64,000 nucleotides of DNA from an uncultured Eubacteriales bacterium (GCA_934525675.1 CAKSZH010000009.1:1-64000); one strand, 5' to 3'. Counted from the stretch's first letter, positions 1 to 10,425 are shown. Numbers and translations: made by a program. The notes: generated by a model from the letters alone, not told the origin.

Positions 1-11
1 ATAAATCCGTA

Positions 12-26
12 AAACACGGAGTGTTC
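12..26 (+). repeat. Terminal palindrome module (single copy) upstream of mnmE
   Basis: AAACACGGAGTGTTC followed by CAACTTAAA. It is one copy of a palindrome found about 18 times in this window, mostly GAACRC-N3-GYGTTC. It lies about 55 bases before the mnmE start and is followed by the same C-rich stretch seen after other copies. It is probably the right end of an element whose body lies outside the window. Confidence 0.7.
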
Positions 27-79
27 AACTTAAATCCCTCCCCCCGCCGGAAGGCGCACCAAAAAAGAAAGGAGTCCCT

Positions 80-1639
80 ATGGAACCCATCGCCGCGATC
101 AGTACCCCTTACGGCAAGGGCGGCGTCGCCCTCATCCGTATCTCCGGTGACGGCGCGATCGACATTGCCGCCAGCGTGTTTTTCCCTGCCAACCGCCGCC
201 CGCTTGCGGATATAAAAGACCGTACCTCCGTATTCGGAAGCATCCGGATGCCCGTTCCCGGAACGGATGAAGCGTCATTGCCCCTTCCGGAGGCGGACAA
301 CCAAGAGCATATCACCGAAGCGGTAACCCCGGACGGTACCGCCACGGATTTCCAGAACGCAAGCGCGGAGTCTGCCGCAAAAACGTGCAAATTTCCCGGC
401 GCGGACACGTCTGTCTCCATCGGCGAGGAGATCGACACCGGGCTTTGTACCATCTTCCGCGCCCCGCATTCCTTCACCGGTGAGGATACCGCCGAAATTT
501 CCTGCCACGGCGGCGTGCTGGTCACCTCCCACGTACTTGCCGCTGTGCTTGCGTCAGGTGCACGACAGGCGCTCCCCGGGGAATTTACCCGCCGCGCCTT
601 TCTGAACGGCAAAATGGGGCTTGACGCCGCCGAGGCGCTGGGTTCCCTGCTCGACGCAAAGACCGGAGAACAGCTCCGCCTTGCGCATACCGGCATGAAA
701 GGAATTCTCGGCAACAAAACCGCGGAAATTTACCGCGACCTGACGCACGTCCTTTCCTCCGTGTTTGCCTGCATTGATTACCCGGACGAGGACCTTGCCG
801 AAATGAGCCGCGAGGATATGGCTAACGCCGTCAGAAGCATTTTTGACCGCCTCGGTGCCCTTGCGGACACCTGGAAAACCGGAAGGGCGATCATGGAAGG
901 GATTCCGACAGTACTGCTCGGACGGGTCAACGCAGGCAAAAGCTCGCTTTACAACCTGCTTTCCGGGCGCGACGCGGCGATCGTCACCGACATTGCGGGA
1001 ACGACGCGGGACGTTCTGACCGAAACGCTGGCGCTCGGAAAGGTTACTCTGCGCCTGTCCGACACGGCGGGAATCCGCGAAACATCGGACGCCGTGGAAC
1101 GGATCGGCGTGGAACGTGCGCTCCGCGCGTCAGAGGAGGCGGGGCTGCTTCTCGCGGTATTTGACGCGTCGGTCGCGCTCTCGGAGGATGATTTTTCGCT
1201 GATCAGACGGCTTTTTGCAGAGTTTCCGGACATTCCGGTCATCGCGGTTCTGAACAAATGCGATCTGCCCGTCGTGACGGACGAGGCGCGTCTGCGTTCC
1301 GCCTTCGGAGACTGCCCTCCGGCGGCGATCATCCGGCTTTCGGCAAGAACCGGAAGCGGGTTGCCGGAACTGACAAAGACGGTAGAAAACCTGTTTCTGG
1401 ACGGCTCGCTTGACCCTGCCACCGACGCGATTGTGCTCGGTGCCCGGCAGTACGCGGCAATTCTCCGGGCGCGTGACGCGGTCGGGGCGGCGCAGCGTTC
1501 CATCGACGGCGGATACCCGGTCGATCTTTCGTGTGACGATCTGGAAAACGCGATGTCGGCGCTTTCGGAGCTGGACGGCAGAGCGGTATCCGAGGACGTG
1601 GTCGCGGACATTTTCTCGCGGTTCTGCGTCGGAAAATGA
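80..1639 (+). CDS. mnmE: tRNA modification GTPase MnmE (TrmE)
   Basis: MnmE works with MnmG to install the carboxymethylaminomethyl group on wobble U34 of certain tRNAs. The N-terminal formyl-THF-binding domain starts MEPIAAISTPYGKGGVALIR. The G domain has the P-loop GRVNAGKSS near residue 281 and a DTAG G3 motif. The protein ends FCVGK, matching the catalytic C-(I/V/L)-GK motif of the family. At 519 residues it is about 60 longer than usual; the excess is an insertion of low-complexity sequence at about residues 70-130. An AAAGGAG ribosome site precedes the ATG. No mnmG is seen. It is co-oriented with dnaA, whereas in Bacillus subtilis mnmE is divergent from dnaA. Confidence 0.96.
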   Translation: MEPIAAISTPYGKGGVALIRISGDGAIDIAASVFFPANRRPLADIKDRTSVFGSIRMPVPGTDEASLPLPEADNQEHITEAVTPDGTATDFQNASAESAAKTCKFPGADTSVSIGEEIDTGLCTIFRAPHSFTGEDTAEISCHGGVLVTSHVLAAVLASGARQALPGEFTRRAFLNGKMGLDAAEALGSLLDAKTGEQLRLAHTGMKGILGNKTAEIYRDLTHVLSSVFACIDYPDEDLAEMSREDMANAVRSIFDRLGALADTWKTGRAIMEGIPTVLLGRVNAGKSSLYNLLSGRDAAIVTDIAGTTRDVLTETLALGKVTLRLSDTAGIRETSDAVERIGVERALRASEEAGLLLAVFDASVALSEDDFSLIRRLFAEFPDIPVIAVLNKCDLPVVTDEARLRSAFGDCPPAAIIRLSARTGSGLPELTKTVENLFLDGSLDPATDAIVLGARQYAAILRARDAVGAAQRSIDGGYPVDLSCDDLENAMSALSELDGRAVSEDVVADIFSRFCVGK

Positions 1640-1656
1640 AAAAAGAAAAAGGAAAA

Positions 1657-1687
1657 GAACGCCTCCCGGCGGGGGTGTTCTTTTTTT
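1657..1687 (+). terminator. Rho-independent terminator of mnmE
   Basis: A 10-bp stem (GAACGCCTCC with GGGGGTGTTC, one G-T pair and one T-G pair) closes on a 4-base loop and is followed by seven T residues. It sits 17 bases after the mnmE stop. Confidence 0.88.
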
Positions 1688-1867
1688 ATGCGGACCCCCG
1701 CGGGGAGCGCAAAACTAAAAATGATCGATTCCGAAGAATCGTAAGAAAAACTCCAAAGTTTCCTGCGGAAAAAAATCAAACAATTTCCTATTTACGCCAT
1801 CCACATTTTAACATTTTGTAAATTTTATGAAATCCCCCTACACCGACGCAAAAGCGTCAGGAAACCC

Positions 1868-1896
1868 TTGAAAAACGCTTTATAATATGTTATAAT
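1868..1896 (+). promoter_or_regulatory. Predicted sigma-A promoter of dnaA
   Basis: TTGAAA at 1868-1873, a 17-base spacer and TATAAT at 1891-1896, in an AT-rich stretch 56 bases before the dnaA start. The AT-rich sequence from about 1780 to 1920 could also help unwinding. I see no TTATCCACA-type box between mnmE and dnaA. Confidence 0.7.
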
Positions 1897-1952
1897 ATAT
1901 TATATTTATTATATATACGTCATCCAATCTCCCGAAAGGAGTCACCACCTTC

Positions 1953-3377
1953 ATGCCCACCAACGAAGAAGCAATCATGAACCTGGTCAGAGAAGAATTC
2001 CGCAAAAAGTACGGCTCGGATTCCACCTCCGTCCTGCTCGACCGCGCAACCCTGACCTCCTTTGATAACGATACCTCCACCGTCACTCTGGAGATTGCCT
2101 CTCAGTTTACATACCGCATCCTCAAGGAACGCTACCAGAAAGTACTGGACGATACCTTCTCTTCCCTGCTCGGCTTCTCTGTCACGGTCAATCTGGTCGA
2201 TACCGGCGCTCCCGCGGACGTGGAAAAACTCAAGCGTCAGCTCACGCGCGACGCGTTCGGTCATACTGCGGACGAGTCTTCCACCCCGGAAAAGAAGCCG
2301 GAACCCGCTCCCCAAAAGACCTTTGACCCACAGAATTCCGCGGACGGACCGGTCGGTCTCCCCGATTTTACGTTTGAATATACCTTCGATAACTTCATCG
2401 TCGGTTCCTCCAACAAGTTTGCGCACGCTGCCTGCATCGCCGTGGTGGACAAACCGGCAAGGGATTACAACCCGCTGTTTCTGTACGGTCCCTCCGGTAT
2501 CGGAAAAACCCACCTGCTTTACGCGATTATGAACGCGCTCCGCCAAAAGTACGCAGGCATCCGGATCAATTACGTCAAGGGCGAAGATTTCACCAATGAA
2601 ATGATCGACTGCATTTCGCGTCAGAACATGAAGGAGTTCCGGGACAAGTACCGCTCCTGCGATGTCCTGCTCATCGACGATATTCAGTTCATTGCCGGAA
2701 AAGTCGCAACACAGGAGGAATTCTTCCACACCTTCAACGCGCTTTACGAAGCAAAAAAACAGATCATTCTCGCGTCGGATAAGCCGCCCCGCGAGATCCA
2801 GACCCTTGAAAAGCGTCTGGAATCCCGGTTTGAATGGGGCCTGCTTGCGGACATTCAGCCTCCGGATCTGGAACTCCGCATGGCGATCATCAAGAAAAAA
2901 GCGGAGCAGGTCAATATTCCGATCAATGACGAGATTCTTGTTTACCTCGCGGAAAATCTCCGCTCCAACATCCGCCAGCTGGAAGGCGCCATCAAAAAGC
3001 TCGCCGCATTTTATTTTCTCGGCAGAGAGATCACCATGGATATGGCGCGCGGCTGCATTTCCGAACTCCTCGGCGGCGCGGAGCCGCTTGGCGTGACGGT
3101 CAACAAAATTTTTGCCGCCGTAACCCGCAAGTACCATGTGACCAAAGAGGACATGATCGGGAAAAAACGTTCCAAGGAAATCGCGTTTGCCCGCCATGTT
3201 GCCATTTACCTGATTCATGACGTGACCGAAATGTCCCAGAATTCCATCGGCAAGATGTTTGAACGGGATCACACCACGGTCATCAATTCGCTTGACAACA
3301 TTGACCGCAAGCTCCGGACGGATAAGGCGTTTGCCGCCGATTACGAGGCAATGAAAAAAGAGGTTGTCGGCGCCTGA
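1953..3377 (+). CDS. dnaA: Chromosomal replication initiator DnaA
   Basis: DnaA is the AAA+ initiator that binds DnaA boxes and melts oriC. Domain I is residues 1-90 and a proline- and charge-rich linker follows to about 130. The P-loop GPSGIGKT is at 179-186 and Walker B LLIDDIQF is near 239. The domain IV signature DHTTVI begins at residue 439, inside the DNA-binding helix-turn-helix. Length 474 is normal. An AAAGGAG site 10 bases upstream fixes the ATG. A good sigma-A promoter lies upstream and the putative origin lies directly downstream. Confidence 0.98.
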   Translation: MPTNEEAIMNLVREEFRKKYGSDSTSVLLDRATLTSFDNDTSTVTLEIASQFTYRILKERYQKVLDDTFSSLLGFSVTVNLVDTGAPADVEKLKRQLTRDAFGHTADESSTPEKKPEPAPQKTFDPQNSADGPVGLPDFTFEYTFDNFIVGSSNKFAHAACIAVVDKPARDYNPLFLYGPSGIGKTHLLYAIMNALRQKYAGIRINYVKGEDFTNEMIDCISRQNMKEFRDKYRSCDVLLIDDIQFIAGKVATQEEFFHTFNALYEAKKQIILASDKPPREIQTLEKRLESRFEWGLLADIQPPDLELRMAIIKKKAEQVNIPINDEILVYLAENLRSNIRQLEGAIKKLAAFYFLGREITMDMARGCISELLGGAEPLGVTVNKIFAAVTRKYHVTKEDMIGKKRSKEIAFARHVAIYLIHDVTEMSQNSIGKMFERDHTTVINSLDNIDRKLRTDKAFAADYEAMKKEVVGA

Positions 3378-3995
3378 CGCCGGAAGAGAGGTTTTCCGGT
3401 CCCCCGGAAACCGCTTTGCCCGGTACTGCTCTGCCCTACGTTTTTCTTGTAGAGAACCTGTGGAAAAACGGTTGTCGTACCGGACAGTATTCACGGCGCA
3501 TTGTCTGTTTTTTCATGTACGACAAGCGTCTGACAAGTGGATTGACAAAGCCTGCCACGGGCGGTGCAGATGTGGATAAATGTGTTTCCGGAACGGTTTT
3601 CACCGGATTTTTGAGAAAATTTCGCTGTTTATTTACAGGTTCCCGGTCGGAAAGCGTGAAATTTTACCGGTTGGCGATCAATATAACACAAGCCGATGAT
3701 TTTTTCGGCACAAAACAATCTGCCAAAATCGCGGAAAGAAGATTTTTCCACAAATTGTCCTTGGCTTTTGCATTGATTCTTCTACGACATTTCCTCATGA
3801 CAGAGACTGCCACACAAAAGAAAATTTGCTTGTCGCACAAGGAAATTTCCGGTACGACATAAAGTTTTCCACAAAATCCACCGGACCTATGAGTATTACT
3901 TTTAAGTTTATGTTATGTATTGTGCTGGTGCCCGGTGAATTTTCGGGATTTTGTGACTTGGCGTCACGAGCCGGGTTGGGGGTTTGCGCTCCGCG
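3378..3995. other. oriC: Putative chromosomal origin (oriC) between dnaA and island A
   Basis: The spacer after dnaA has no convincing gene. It holds four DnaA boxes: 3459-3467 (TTTTCCACA, - strand), 3571-3579 (exact TTATCCACA, - strand), 3744-3752 and 3865-3873 (TTTTCCACA, + strand). It also has four copies of the 7-mer TACGACA: 3473-3479 (-), 3518-3524, 3783-3789 and 3853-3859 (+). AT-rich sequence at about 3893-3925 follows the last box and could be the unwinding element. Boxes plus an AT-rich tract beside dnaA is the usual origin layout in Firmicutes. Function is inferred. Confidence 0.75.
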
Positions 3996-4007
3996 CATGG
4001 GGATGTT

Positions 4008-5645
4008 TGAATTGAACGCTCGGCGTTCTGCGGATAATTTGCTATAATTTATTGTTTTTTCGTTTTGCAGGGGCTTTGAAGTTTTTCTTGTGGTTCTTTT
4101 GTAAGTAATGATTGTTTGTTTTTGCTCCGCAGGGGCTACTTTTCCGAGCGAACGGAAAAGTAGCCGGAAAAGGTTCGCCCTGAGGGAGACTCTGTCTCCC
4201 TACGGGAATACCCTCTGCCCGCCCCGACTGGGTAGGAAAGTCGGGGCGGGAAACGGCGCTCATTTCGCGGAATTTGAAAGGGCGCGGAAACGCCGACAAA
4301 AGCGGGAATGGGTAAGTTGAAATAGGACGTTTGTGTAGCGGAAGACGATTATCTCTTATTTCGAGTATCGCGCGGGGATTGCATCGTGGAAAATGATTGC
4401 GCGGCACCCGCGCGGGTCGGATACGGGAGTTTCACGGTGGGGAGCGCGGGGCTTGAACAGCCGGAATCGCTTAACCGCGGCACGCGGGGGCGGGAGAACC
4501 GAGTTCTCCCGGTGAGTGGGAGGCGGAAGAATCCTTGTGTCAGGCGCGCGGGAATAGACAGAAGAAATTTTTCGGGTATCTCTCGCGCGGGTCGGGAACG
4601 AAAGTTTCCGCAGGCGTGGCGCACGATGATTGTATCGTGGTAATGCAGAGAATCGCACCCGCGCGGAGCCGGGAACGGACAGTTCCGGGAGCCGGGGCGG
4701 AGCAGTCCCACGTGGTGAAGTCTGCAAAACCGGGGAAGCTCCCGCCCGCGGAGCCGCGCAAAGCGCGGCGGGAGGGCGCCGGAGGCGCCCAAAGGCGGGC
4801 GACGCGTTCCGCGGCGGGGGGACACGACCCGTCCCCTTGACGCAAAACCTGCGGGGGGAATACGGCACTTCCCCCGAAAGACCTCCCGCGGAACGCGTCC
4901 TGCCCGCCCCGCGGGCGGGGGAACGAACGCTTTTTGCTTACCTTCAATGGGAGAACCCGCTCCGCCCCGGCATCGGAACATCCTGCGGGAAACTTTAAAT
5001 TTTGCTGTTCTTTACGTCAACTTCCGGGTTACCTGCCCGACATATAGATACTACCTCCCCCGTCGGGGGAGGTGTCGGCGGAGCCGACGGAGGGGGCACC
5101 CGACTCGCGCGAGTGCTATTCAATCAAATCTCCATGGAACAATCCTCGCGCGCCCGCTTCCCGGGAGAACCCTGTTCTCCCGCCCCCGCGAGCAGAGAAC
5201 AAGCGATTCCGGCTACACAAACCCCGCGCCCCCGCCATAAAAGACGAACGCTTTCAGTGAAACAAACATTCTGTTTCAACGTACCCATTTCTACTTGCGA
5301 GGGCGTTTCCGTGTTCGTCCCCATTCCGCGAGACGAACGCAATTTCCCGCCCCGACCTTCCCCTCAGTCGGGGCGGGCGGGGTACTCCCGTAGGGAGACA
5401 GAGTCTCCCTACGGGCGAACCTTTTCCGGCGACTTTTCCCTTCGTCGGGAAAAGACGCCCCTGCGGAGCAAAAACAAACAATTATTGCTTATAAAAAATC
5501 ACAAGTAAAACTTTAATCCCCCTGTAAATCAAAAACAAAAAATTTGCAAAAAATCCTCAGAACACGGAGTGTTCAATTTAAGCGTTTCCCTTGCGAATCA
5601 AAAACAAAAAATATTTGCAGATAATCAGTAAAACACGGAGTGTCC
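4008..5645. repeat. Non-coding inverted-repeat island A (dnaA|dnaN)
   Basis: A giant imperfect palindrome. The left arm (about 4008-4500) and the reverse complement of the right arm (about 5130-5574) share the same modules in the same order. First comes the terminal palindrome (4014-4028 left; 5560-5574 right, with a further copy at 5631-5645). Next are an AT-rich stretch, a hairpin at 4134-4165 (13 bp, loop AGCGAA), a GGGAGAC/GTCTCCC hairpin at 4184-4200 and a CCCGCCCCGACT/AGTCGGGGCGGG hairpin at 4218-4250. The centre is very GC-rich and includes a double hairpin at 5054-5088. Open frames inside are arginine- and proline-rich on both strands, lack ribosome sites and resemble no protein I know. 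Confidence 0.85.
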
Positions 5646-5778
5646 AACTTAAATTTTTCCCCGCGGAACAAAAACAAAAAACTTCAAATAATCCGCAGAA
5701 ATCAAAACATTCCATAAAAATAAAAAAATCCAAAAATAAAAAATCAACCCCCGCCTCCGGCGGGAAAGGAGTTCCGAT

Positions 5779-6945
5779 ATGAAAATCATTTTCAACAGAC
5801 AGAAAATCAGCACCGAAATCGCACCCCTTATGTGTGCAGTCTCCGGCAAATCCACCATCACCGCAACCGAAGGTATCCTCATGGAGGCTAAGGCACCCGA
5901 TACCGTCACCATGACGACGTTTGATCTGGAAAAAGGCGTCCGGATCGTCGTCAATACCAGGGTCGAGGAGGAAGGCTCCTTTATCATCAACGCACAGAAA
6001 TTTCTCCAGACCATGCGGGTCATGGACAGCGATGAGGTCACTCTCACTGTGGACGATAAGAAAACCGCTACCATCGTCAACGAAAGCGGTTCCTCCTCCT
6101 ACCGCATGATCGCGCTTGACGCGCACGACTTCCCCGACCTGCCGAGACTGCTCACCGACAAGGGCTTTGTCATCGGTCAGAAGGCGTTCGGAGAACTGAT
6201 CGGAAAGGTCTCTCATGCAATCGGCGTCAACGATCAGCGCCCCGTGCTCAACGGCTGTTACTTCCGCATTGAAGGCAACAGGATGCTTGCCGTCGCGTGC
6301 GATTCGTTCAAGCTGGCAAAATGCGCCGTCCGGACCAATCTGGAAAACAAGAACACCGACGGCTCCGAGCTGAATTTCTCCTTCAACATTCCCGTCAAAA
6401 CGGTCACGGAAATCGAAAAAATGCTTTCCGATAAGGACGAGGACAAGGTCCGCGTTTACGTCAGCCGCAAAAACATCGTGCTGGAATTTGAGGACCGTAC
6501 CTTCTTCTCCCGCCTCATCGACGGAGAATACATTGATTACGACCGTATCATTCTGAAGAATCATACCATCACCGTCCGCGTCGGCAAGGATGCGCTGGTT
6601 TCCGCTCTGGAACGCGCCGCGCTGGTTACCGAGGAGCGCATTGCGGGCAGCCTCCGCTCTTACGTCAAGCTCAATCTGGAGGGCGACCGCCTCAAGATTT
6701 CCGCAGTCAGCACCATGGGAAGCACCTACGAGGAGTTGGAGGTCGAGCATGAGGGCGGCGATCTTGTCATTGCGTTCAACAACCGCTACCTCATCGACAG
6801 CGTGCAGGCTTCGGGTGCGGACCGCGTGAAGATCTCCATGTCCTCTCCGCTTTCCTCCATCAACATCGAGCCTGCGGAGGACGATACCGCTTCGGACGCG
6901 GAGGAAGAGCTGTTTATGCTGCTTCCCGTCCGGATGAAGGAATAA
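5779..6945 (+). CDS. dnaN: DNA polymerase III beta subunit (sliding clamp) DnaN
   Basis: The ring-shaped clamp tethers PolC/DnaE to DNA. It starts MKIIFNRQKISTEIAPLMCAV and ends with the typical clamp C-terminus (MLLPVRMKE; the usual form is LPMR). Length 388 is slightly above the usual 366-380; an acidic stretch near residue 375 (EPAEDDTASDAEEE) accounts for this. A GAAAGGAG site 8 bases upstream supports the ATG. It is separated from dnaA by the origin and by island A, an unusually large gap for this pair. recF follows after 3 bases. The small S4-domain gene yaaA, often found between dnaN and recF, is absent. Confidence 0.97.
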   Translation: MKIIFNRQKISTEIAPLMCAVSGKSTITATEGILMEAKAPDTVTMTTFDLEKGVRIVVNTRVEEEGSFIINAQKFLQTMRVMDSDEVTLTVDDKKTATIVNESGSSSYRMIALDAHDFPDLPRLLTDKGFVIGQKAFGELIGKVSHAIGVNDQRPVLNGCYFRIEGNRMLAVACDSFKLAKCAVRTNLENKNTDGSELNFSFNIPVKTVTEIEKMLSDKDEDKVRVYVSRKNIVLEFEDRTFFSRLIDGEYIDYDRIILKNHTITVRVGKDALVSALERAALVTEERIAGSLRSYVKLNLEGDRLKISAVSTMGSTYEELEVEHEGGDLVIAFNNRYLIDSVQASGADRVKISMSSPLSSINIEPAEDDTASDAEEELFMLLPVRMKE

Positions 6946-6948
6946 TCC

Positions 6949-8067
6949 ATGATCTGTGATCGTGTCCGGATCCTCAATTTCCGGAACATTGAAGAAGCGG
7001 ATGTGATATTTTCCGAAGGGGTCAACGTCCTGTGGGGAGACAACGCCCAAGGGAAAACCAATCTTCTGGAGGCGATCCGGCTGACCGGTTCGGGAAAGAG
7101 CTTCCGCGCGGTGAAGGAGTCCGAGCTGATCCGGTTTGGATGTGAAACGGCAACCGTTTCTCTGGATTACCGGGACAAAAAGCGGGTGCAGAATCTGACC
7201 GCGCGGATCTTTACCGACGCGCGGCGGCGCCAGGTGGAGCACAACGGCGTGCGTCTGACGCGGCTTTCCGATATGGTCGGTGCGTTTGACACGGTGCTGT
7301 TCTGCCCGGAGCATCTGGGACTGATCAAGGACGGTCCGGCGCTCCGTCGGAATTTTCTGGACGCAGCGCTCTGTGCCATGCATCCGATCTATCTTGCTTC
7401 CCTGCAGCGCTACAACCGCAATCTCAAGGAGCGCAACCGGCTGATAAGAGACGCGGCGGACGATTCCGCGGCGCGCAGAGTCTTTGACGAAACGGTAGAT
7501 TCCTGGTCGCTGGCGCTTGCCAGAGAGGCGGCGGTGCTTGCCGGGCACAGGCAGGAATATGTGAAGTGTCTCCGGTTTCTGGTAGCCGAATGCTTTGCGG
7601 ACATGACGGGTGGCAAGGAAAAGCCGGAGATCAGATATATCGGTTCGTCCGGGGACGGAGAAGAGTTTTACGGGGACCGGCAGGCGGTGGAAAAGCGGTA
7701 TTACGAACTTTTATCCACGCGTCACGACCGCGAGATCGCGGCGGGGACGACGCTTTACGGTCCGCACAAGGATGATATTGAGGTCCTGCTTGACGGAAAG
7801 AGCGCGCGGCTTTACGCGTCGCAGGGGCAGCAGCGTTCGCTTGCGCTTGCTTTCAAGTTGGCGGAGGGGGACATTTTAGCGGAGGATTCCGGCGAGAAGC
7901 CGGTATATCTCCTTGACGATGTGCTCTCCGAGCTTGACGCGTCGCGGCGGGAGTATCTGCTCCGCGAGATTCGGGACAAGCAGGTGATTCTGACCTCCTG
8001 CGAGCCGTCGCTTGTAAAGGATGCGGCGACGATCCGGGTGGTGGGGGGACAGTATTTCAGAAAATGA
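6949..8067 (+). CDS. recF: DNA replication and repair protein RecF
   Basis: RecF is an SMC-like ATPase that loads RecA at gaps with RecO and RecR. The N-terminus is MICDRVRILNFRNIEEADV. Walker A is GDNAQGKTNLLEA at about residues 30-42, the ABC-type signature is SQGQQRSLALAFK and Walker B is VYLLDDVLSELD. Length 372 is normal. The start lies 3 bases after the dnaN stop and its ribosome site (GAAGGA) overlaps the dnaN end, so the two are probably translationally coupled. Confidence 0.97.
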   Translation: MICDRVRILNFRNIEEADVIFSEGVNVLWGDNAQGKTNLLEAIRLTGSGKSFRAVKESELIRFGCETATVSLDYRDKKRVQNLTARIFTDARRRQVEHNGVRLTRLSDMVGAFDTVLFCPEHLGLIKDGPALRRNFLDAALCAMHPIYLASLQRYNRNLKERNRLIRDAADDSAARRVFDETVDSWSLALAREAAVLAGHRQEYVKCLRFLVAECFADMTGGKEKPEIRYIGSSGDGEEFYGDRQAVEKRYYELLSTRHDREIAAGTTLYGPHKDDIEVLLDGKSARLYASQGQQRSLALAFKLAEGDILAEDSGEKPVYLLDDVLSELDASRREYLLREIRDKQVILTSCEPSLVKDAATIRVVGGQYFRK

Positions 8068-8079
8068 TGGGGTGATTTC

Positions 8080-9836
8080 AGAATGTTGAAGTTTCACTTC
8101 TGATTTTTTGTAAGCGGGAATTGTTTGTTATGTGCTCCCCGCACGGGGGAAGAGTCTGTGACTTGGCGTCACACGCCGTTTTATTAGCGATAATTTTTCG
8201 TTTTTGCTCCGCGGGGGCTTTGAAGTTTTGCTTCTGATTCTTTACAAGCAATAATTGTTTGTTTTGCGCTCCCCGCGCGGGGTCACCTTTCCCAGCGAAG
8301 GGAAAGGTGACGGAAAGGTTCGCCCTGAGGGGCGCTGCCCCTACGGGAATACCCCGCCCGCCCCGACTGGGGGGAAGGTCGGGGCGGGAGAGTGCGCTCG
8401 CCTCGCGGGACAGTGAGGTTTTGCGGAAACGCCGACAAAAGCGAAAGCGGGTAAGTTGAAACGGAATGTTTGTGTAGCGGAAGACGATTGTCTTTTATTT
8501 CGAGCAACGCGCGCGGATTGCATCGCGGAAAATGATTGCGCGGCATCCGCGCGGGTCGGAGAACGGGAGTTTCCGCAGGCGCGGCGCGCGATGATTGTAC
8601 AACGAGAATACAAAGAATCTCACCCGCGCGGAGCCGGGGAACGGACAGTTCCGGGAGCCGGGCGGAGCGGGCGCAACCAATGAAAGAAAGCAGAAAGCGT
8701 TCGTTCCCCCGCCCGCGGGGCGGGAACGGGAGTTTCTGCAAGCGCAGCGCGCGATGATTGTATCGTGGTAACGCAAAGAATCTCACCCGCGCGGAGCCGG
8801 GAACGGACAGTTCCGGGAGCCGGGCGGAGCGGGTGCAACCATTGAAGGAAAGCAGAAAGCGTTCGTTCCCCCGCCCGCGGGGCGGGCAGGACGCGTTCCG
8901 CGGGAAGATTTTGAGGGAAGTTCGCATTCCCCCCCCGCAGGTTTTGCGTCAAGGGGACGGGTCGTGTCCCCCCGCCGCGGAACGCGTCGCCCGCCTTTGG
9001 GCGCCTCCGGCGCCCTCCCGCCGCGCTTCGCGCGGCTCCGCGGGCGGGGGCTTCCCCGGTTTTGCAGACTCCACCACGTGGGACCGCTCCGACCCGGCAT
9101 CGGAACATCCTGCACGAAACATAGAATTCTGCGGTTCTTCACGTCGGCTTTTCCGGGATTACTTGCCCGACACAAAGACTCTTCCGCCTCCCGGTTCGCG
9201 CGGGTACCGCGCAATCATTTTCCACGATGCAATCCGCGCGTGTTGCTCGAAATAAAAGACGATCGTTTCCCGCTTCACAAACTCCCTGTTTCAACTTCCC
9301 CATCCCCGCTCACCCCGGCGTTTCCGCGCCCTTTCCCATTCCGCGAAATGAGCGCAGTTCCCCGCCCCGACCTTCCTACCCAGTCGGGGCGGGCGGATAC
9401 CCACATACCGGGAGAACCTCGTTCTCCCGCCCCGCGAGCGCTAAAACAATGAGATTCCGCGAAACTCCACACGCGCTCCCGCCATAAAAGACAATCGCTT
9501 TCCACTTCACAAACGTCCCGTTTCAATTTACCCATTCCCGCTCACCCCGGCGTTTCCGCAAAACTTCACTTTTCCGCGAAATAAACGCAATACCCGCCCC
9601 TGCCTCAAAAAGCAGGGGCGGGCAGAGGGTATTCCCGTAGGGAGACAGGGTCTCCCTCAGGGCGAACCTTTTCCGACCTCTTTTCCTTTCGTCAGGAAAA
9701 GAGGTCCCTGCGGAGCAAAAACAAACAATTATTGCTTGTAAAGAATCACAAGCAAAACTTCAAAGCTTTTGCGGAGCAAAAACAAATAAAGAATTATAGC
9801 GAATAAACCGCAGAACACGGAGTGTTCAACTTAATC
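8080..9836. repeat. Non-coding inverted-repeat island B (recF|remB)
   Basis: Second island. Left-arm features: a 12-bp hairpin at 8282-8311 (GTCACCTTTCCC, loop AGCGAA), a GGGGC/GCCCC hairpin and the CCCGCCCCGAC hairpin. The stretch at about 8450-8545 is repeated in inverted orientation at about 9215-9300 with few differences. Right-arm features: a 13-bp hairpin at 9675-9706 (GACCTCTTTTCCT, loop TTCGTC) and the terminal palindrome at 9813-9827. The centre holds nested GC-rich hairpins near 8980-9050. The left terminal palindrome is degenerate; an extra AT-rich segment at 8090-8200 looks like a partial second end. No gene is supported. Confidence 0.85.
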
Positions 9837-9878
9837 GTTTCCCCCCGCGGGAGCGCAAAAAAGCCCAAAGGAGTTTCC

Positions 9879-10262
9879 ATGTTCCTTCATATCGGTTCCA
9901 ACAAAACCCTCCGCGCAAAGGAGATCATCGGCATTTTCGATACCGATAACGCGACGGTTTCCACCGTTACGAGAAAATTTCTTGCCGATGCCGAAAAGCG
10001 CGGCGAGGTCGCGGCGGCAAGCGACGAGATCCCCAAATCCTTCGTCCTCACCGGCGACAAAAACAAACAGAATATCTGGTTTTCTCAGCTCAATTCCGGC
10101 GTGCTTTACCATCGGATCGGCGCCTGCGAGGAATATGACGTCCGCGCGGAAGACCCGCCGGAATCCGATGAAATGAATATCACAGATATTCCGGATATTA
10201 CAGATACCCCGGATATCGCAGTTACCTCCTGCTATTCCGGACAGCCCGAAAAAGCAGAGTGA
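9879..10262 (+). CDS. remB: RemB-like (DUF370/YaaB family) protein
   Basis: It starts MFLHIGSNKTLRAKEIIGIFD, the recognisable start of the RemB/DUF370 family. In Bacillus subtilis yaaB (remB) has the same position between recF and gyrB, and RemA/RemB proteins act as biofilm-matrix regulators. The family core is about residues 1-88. It is followed by an acidic tail with an ITDIPDITDTPDI repeat that is not typical of the family; total 127 residues against about 85 usually. The ATG at 9879 has an AAAGGAG site 7 bases upstream, so upstream in-frame codons are not used. The function in this organism is inferred from family and synteny. Confidence 0.88.
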   Translation: MFLHIGSNKTLRAKEIIGIFDTDNATVSTVTRKFLADAEKRGEVAAASDEIPKSFVLTGDKNKQNIWFSQLNSGVLYHRIGACEEYDVRAEDPPESDEMNITDIPDITDTPDIAVTSCYSGQPEKAE

Positions 10263-10425
10263 ACCGGAACCGCAGATACGCCCGCAGCCGGAGCAAACGG
10301 AACCGGCAGCTATACGGGTCCGTGACCCGTCAAACAACAGAACCGGCACAATTGCCAAATCCCCGGCACCCGCCGGAATACATCACGCATAGAATACAGC
10401 TTCCACGAAAGGAAAGGTCATAGCA

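Noticed and set aside
3378..3862. Open frame after dnaA (148 codons)
   Set aside because: It overlaps DnaA boxes, has no ribosome site and resembles no protein.
4042..5508. Overlapping open frames of 60-210 codons in the islands on both strands
   Set aside because: Arg/Pro/Gly-rich translations on both strands, no ribosome sites, and hairpins explain the openness of the frames.
5779..8067. S4-domain gene (yaaA) between dnaN and recF
   Set aside because: Only three bases separate the two genes, so it is truly absent here.
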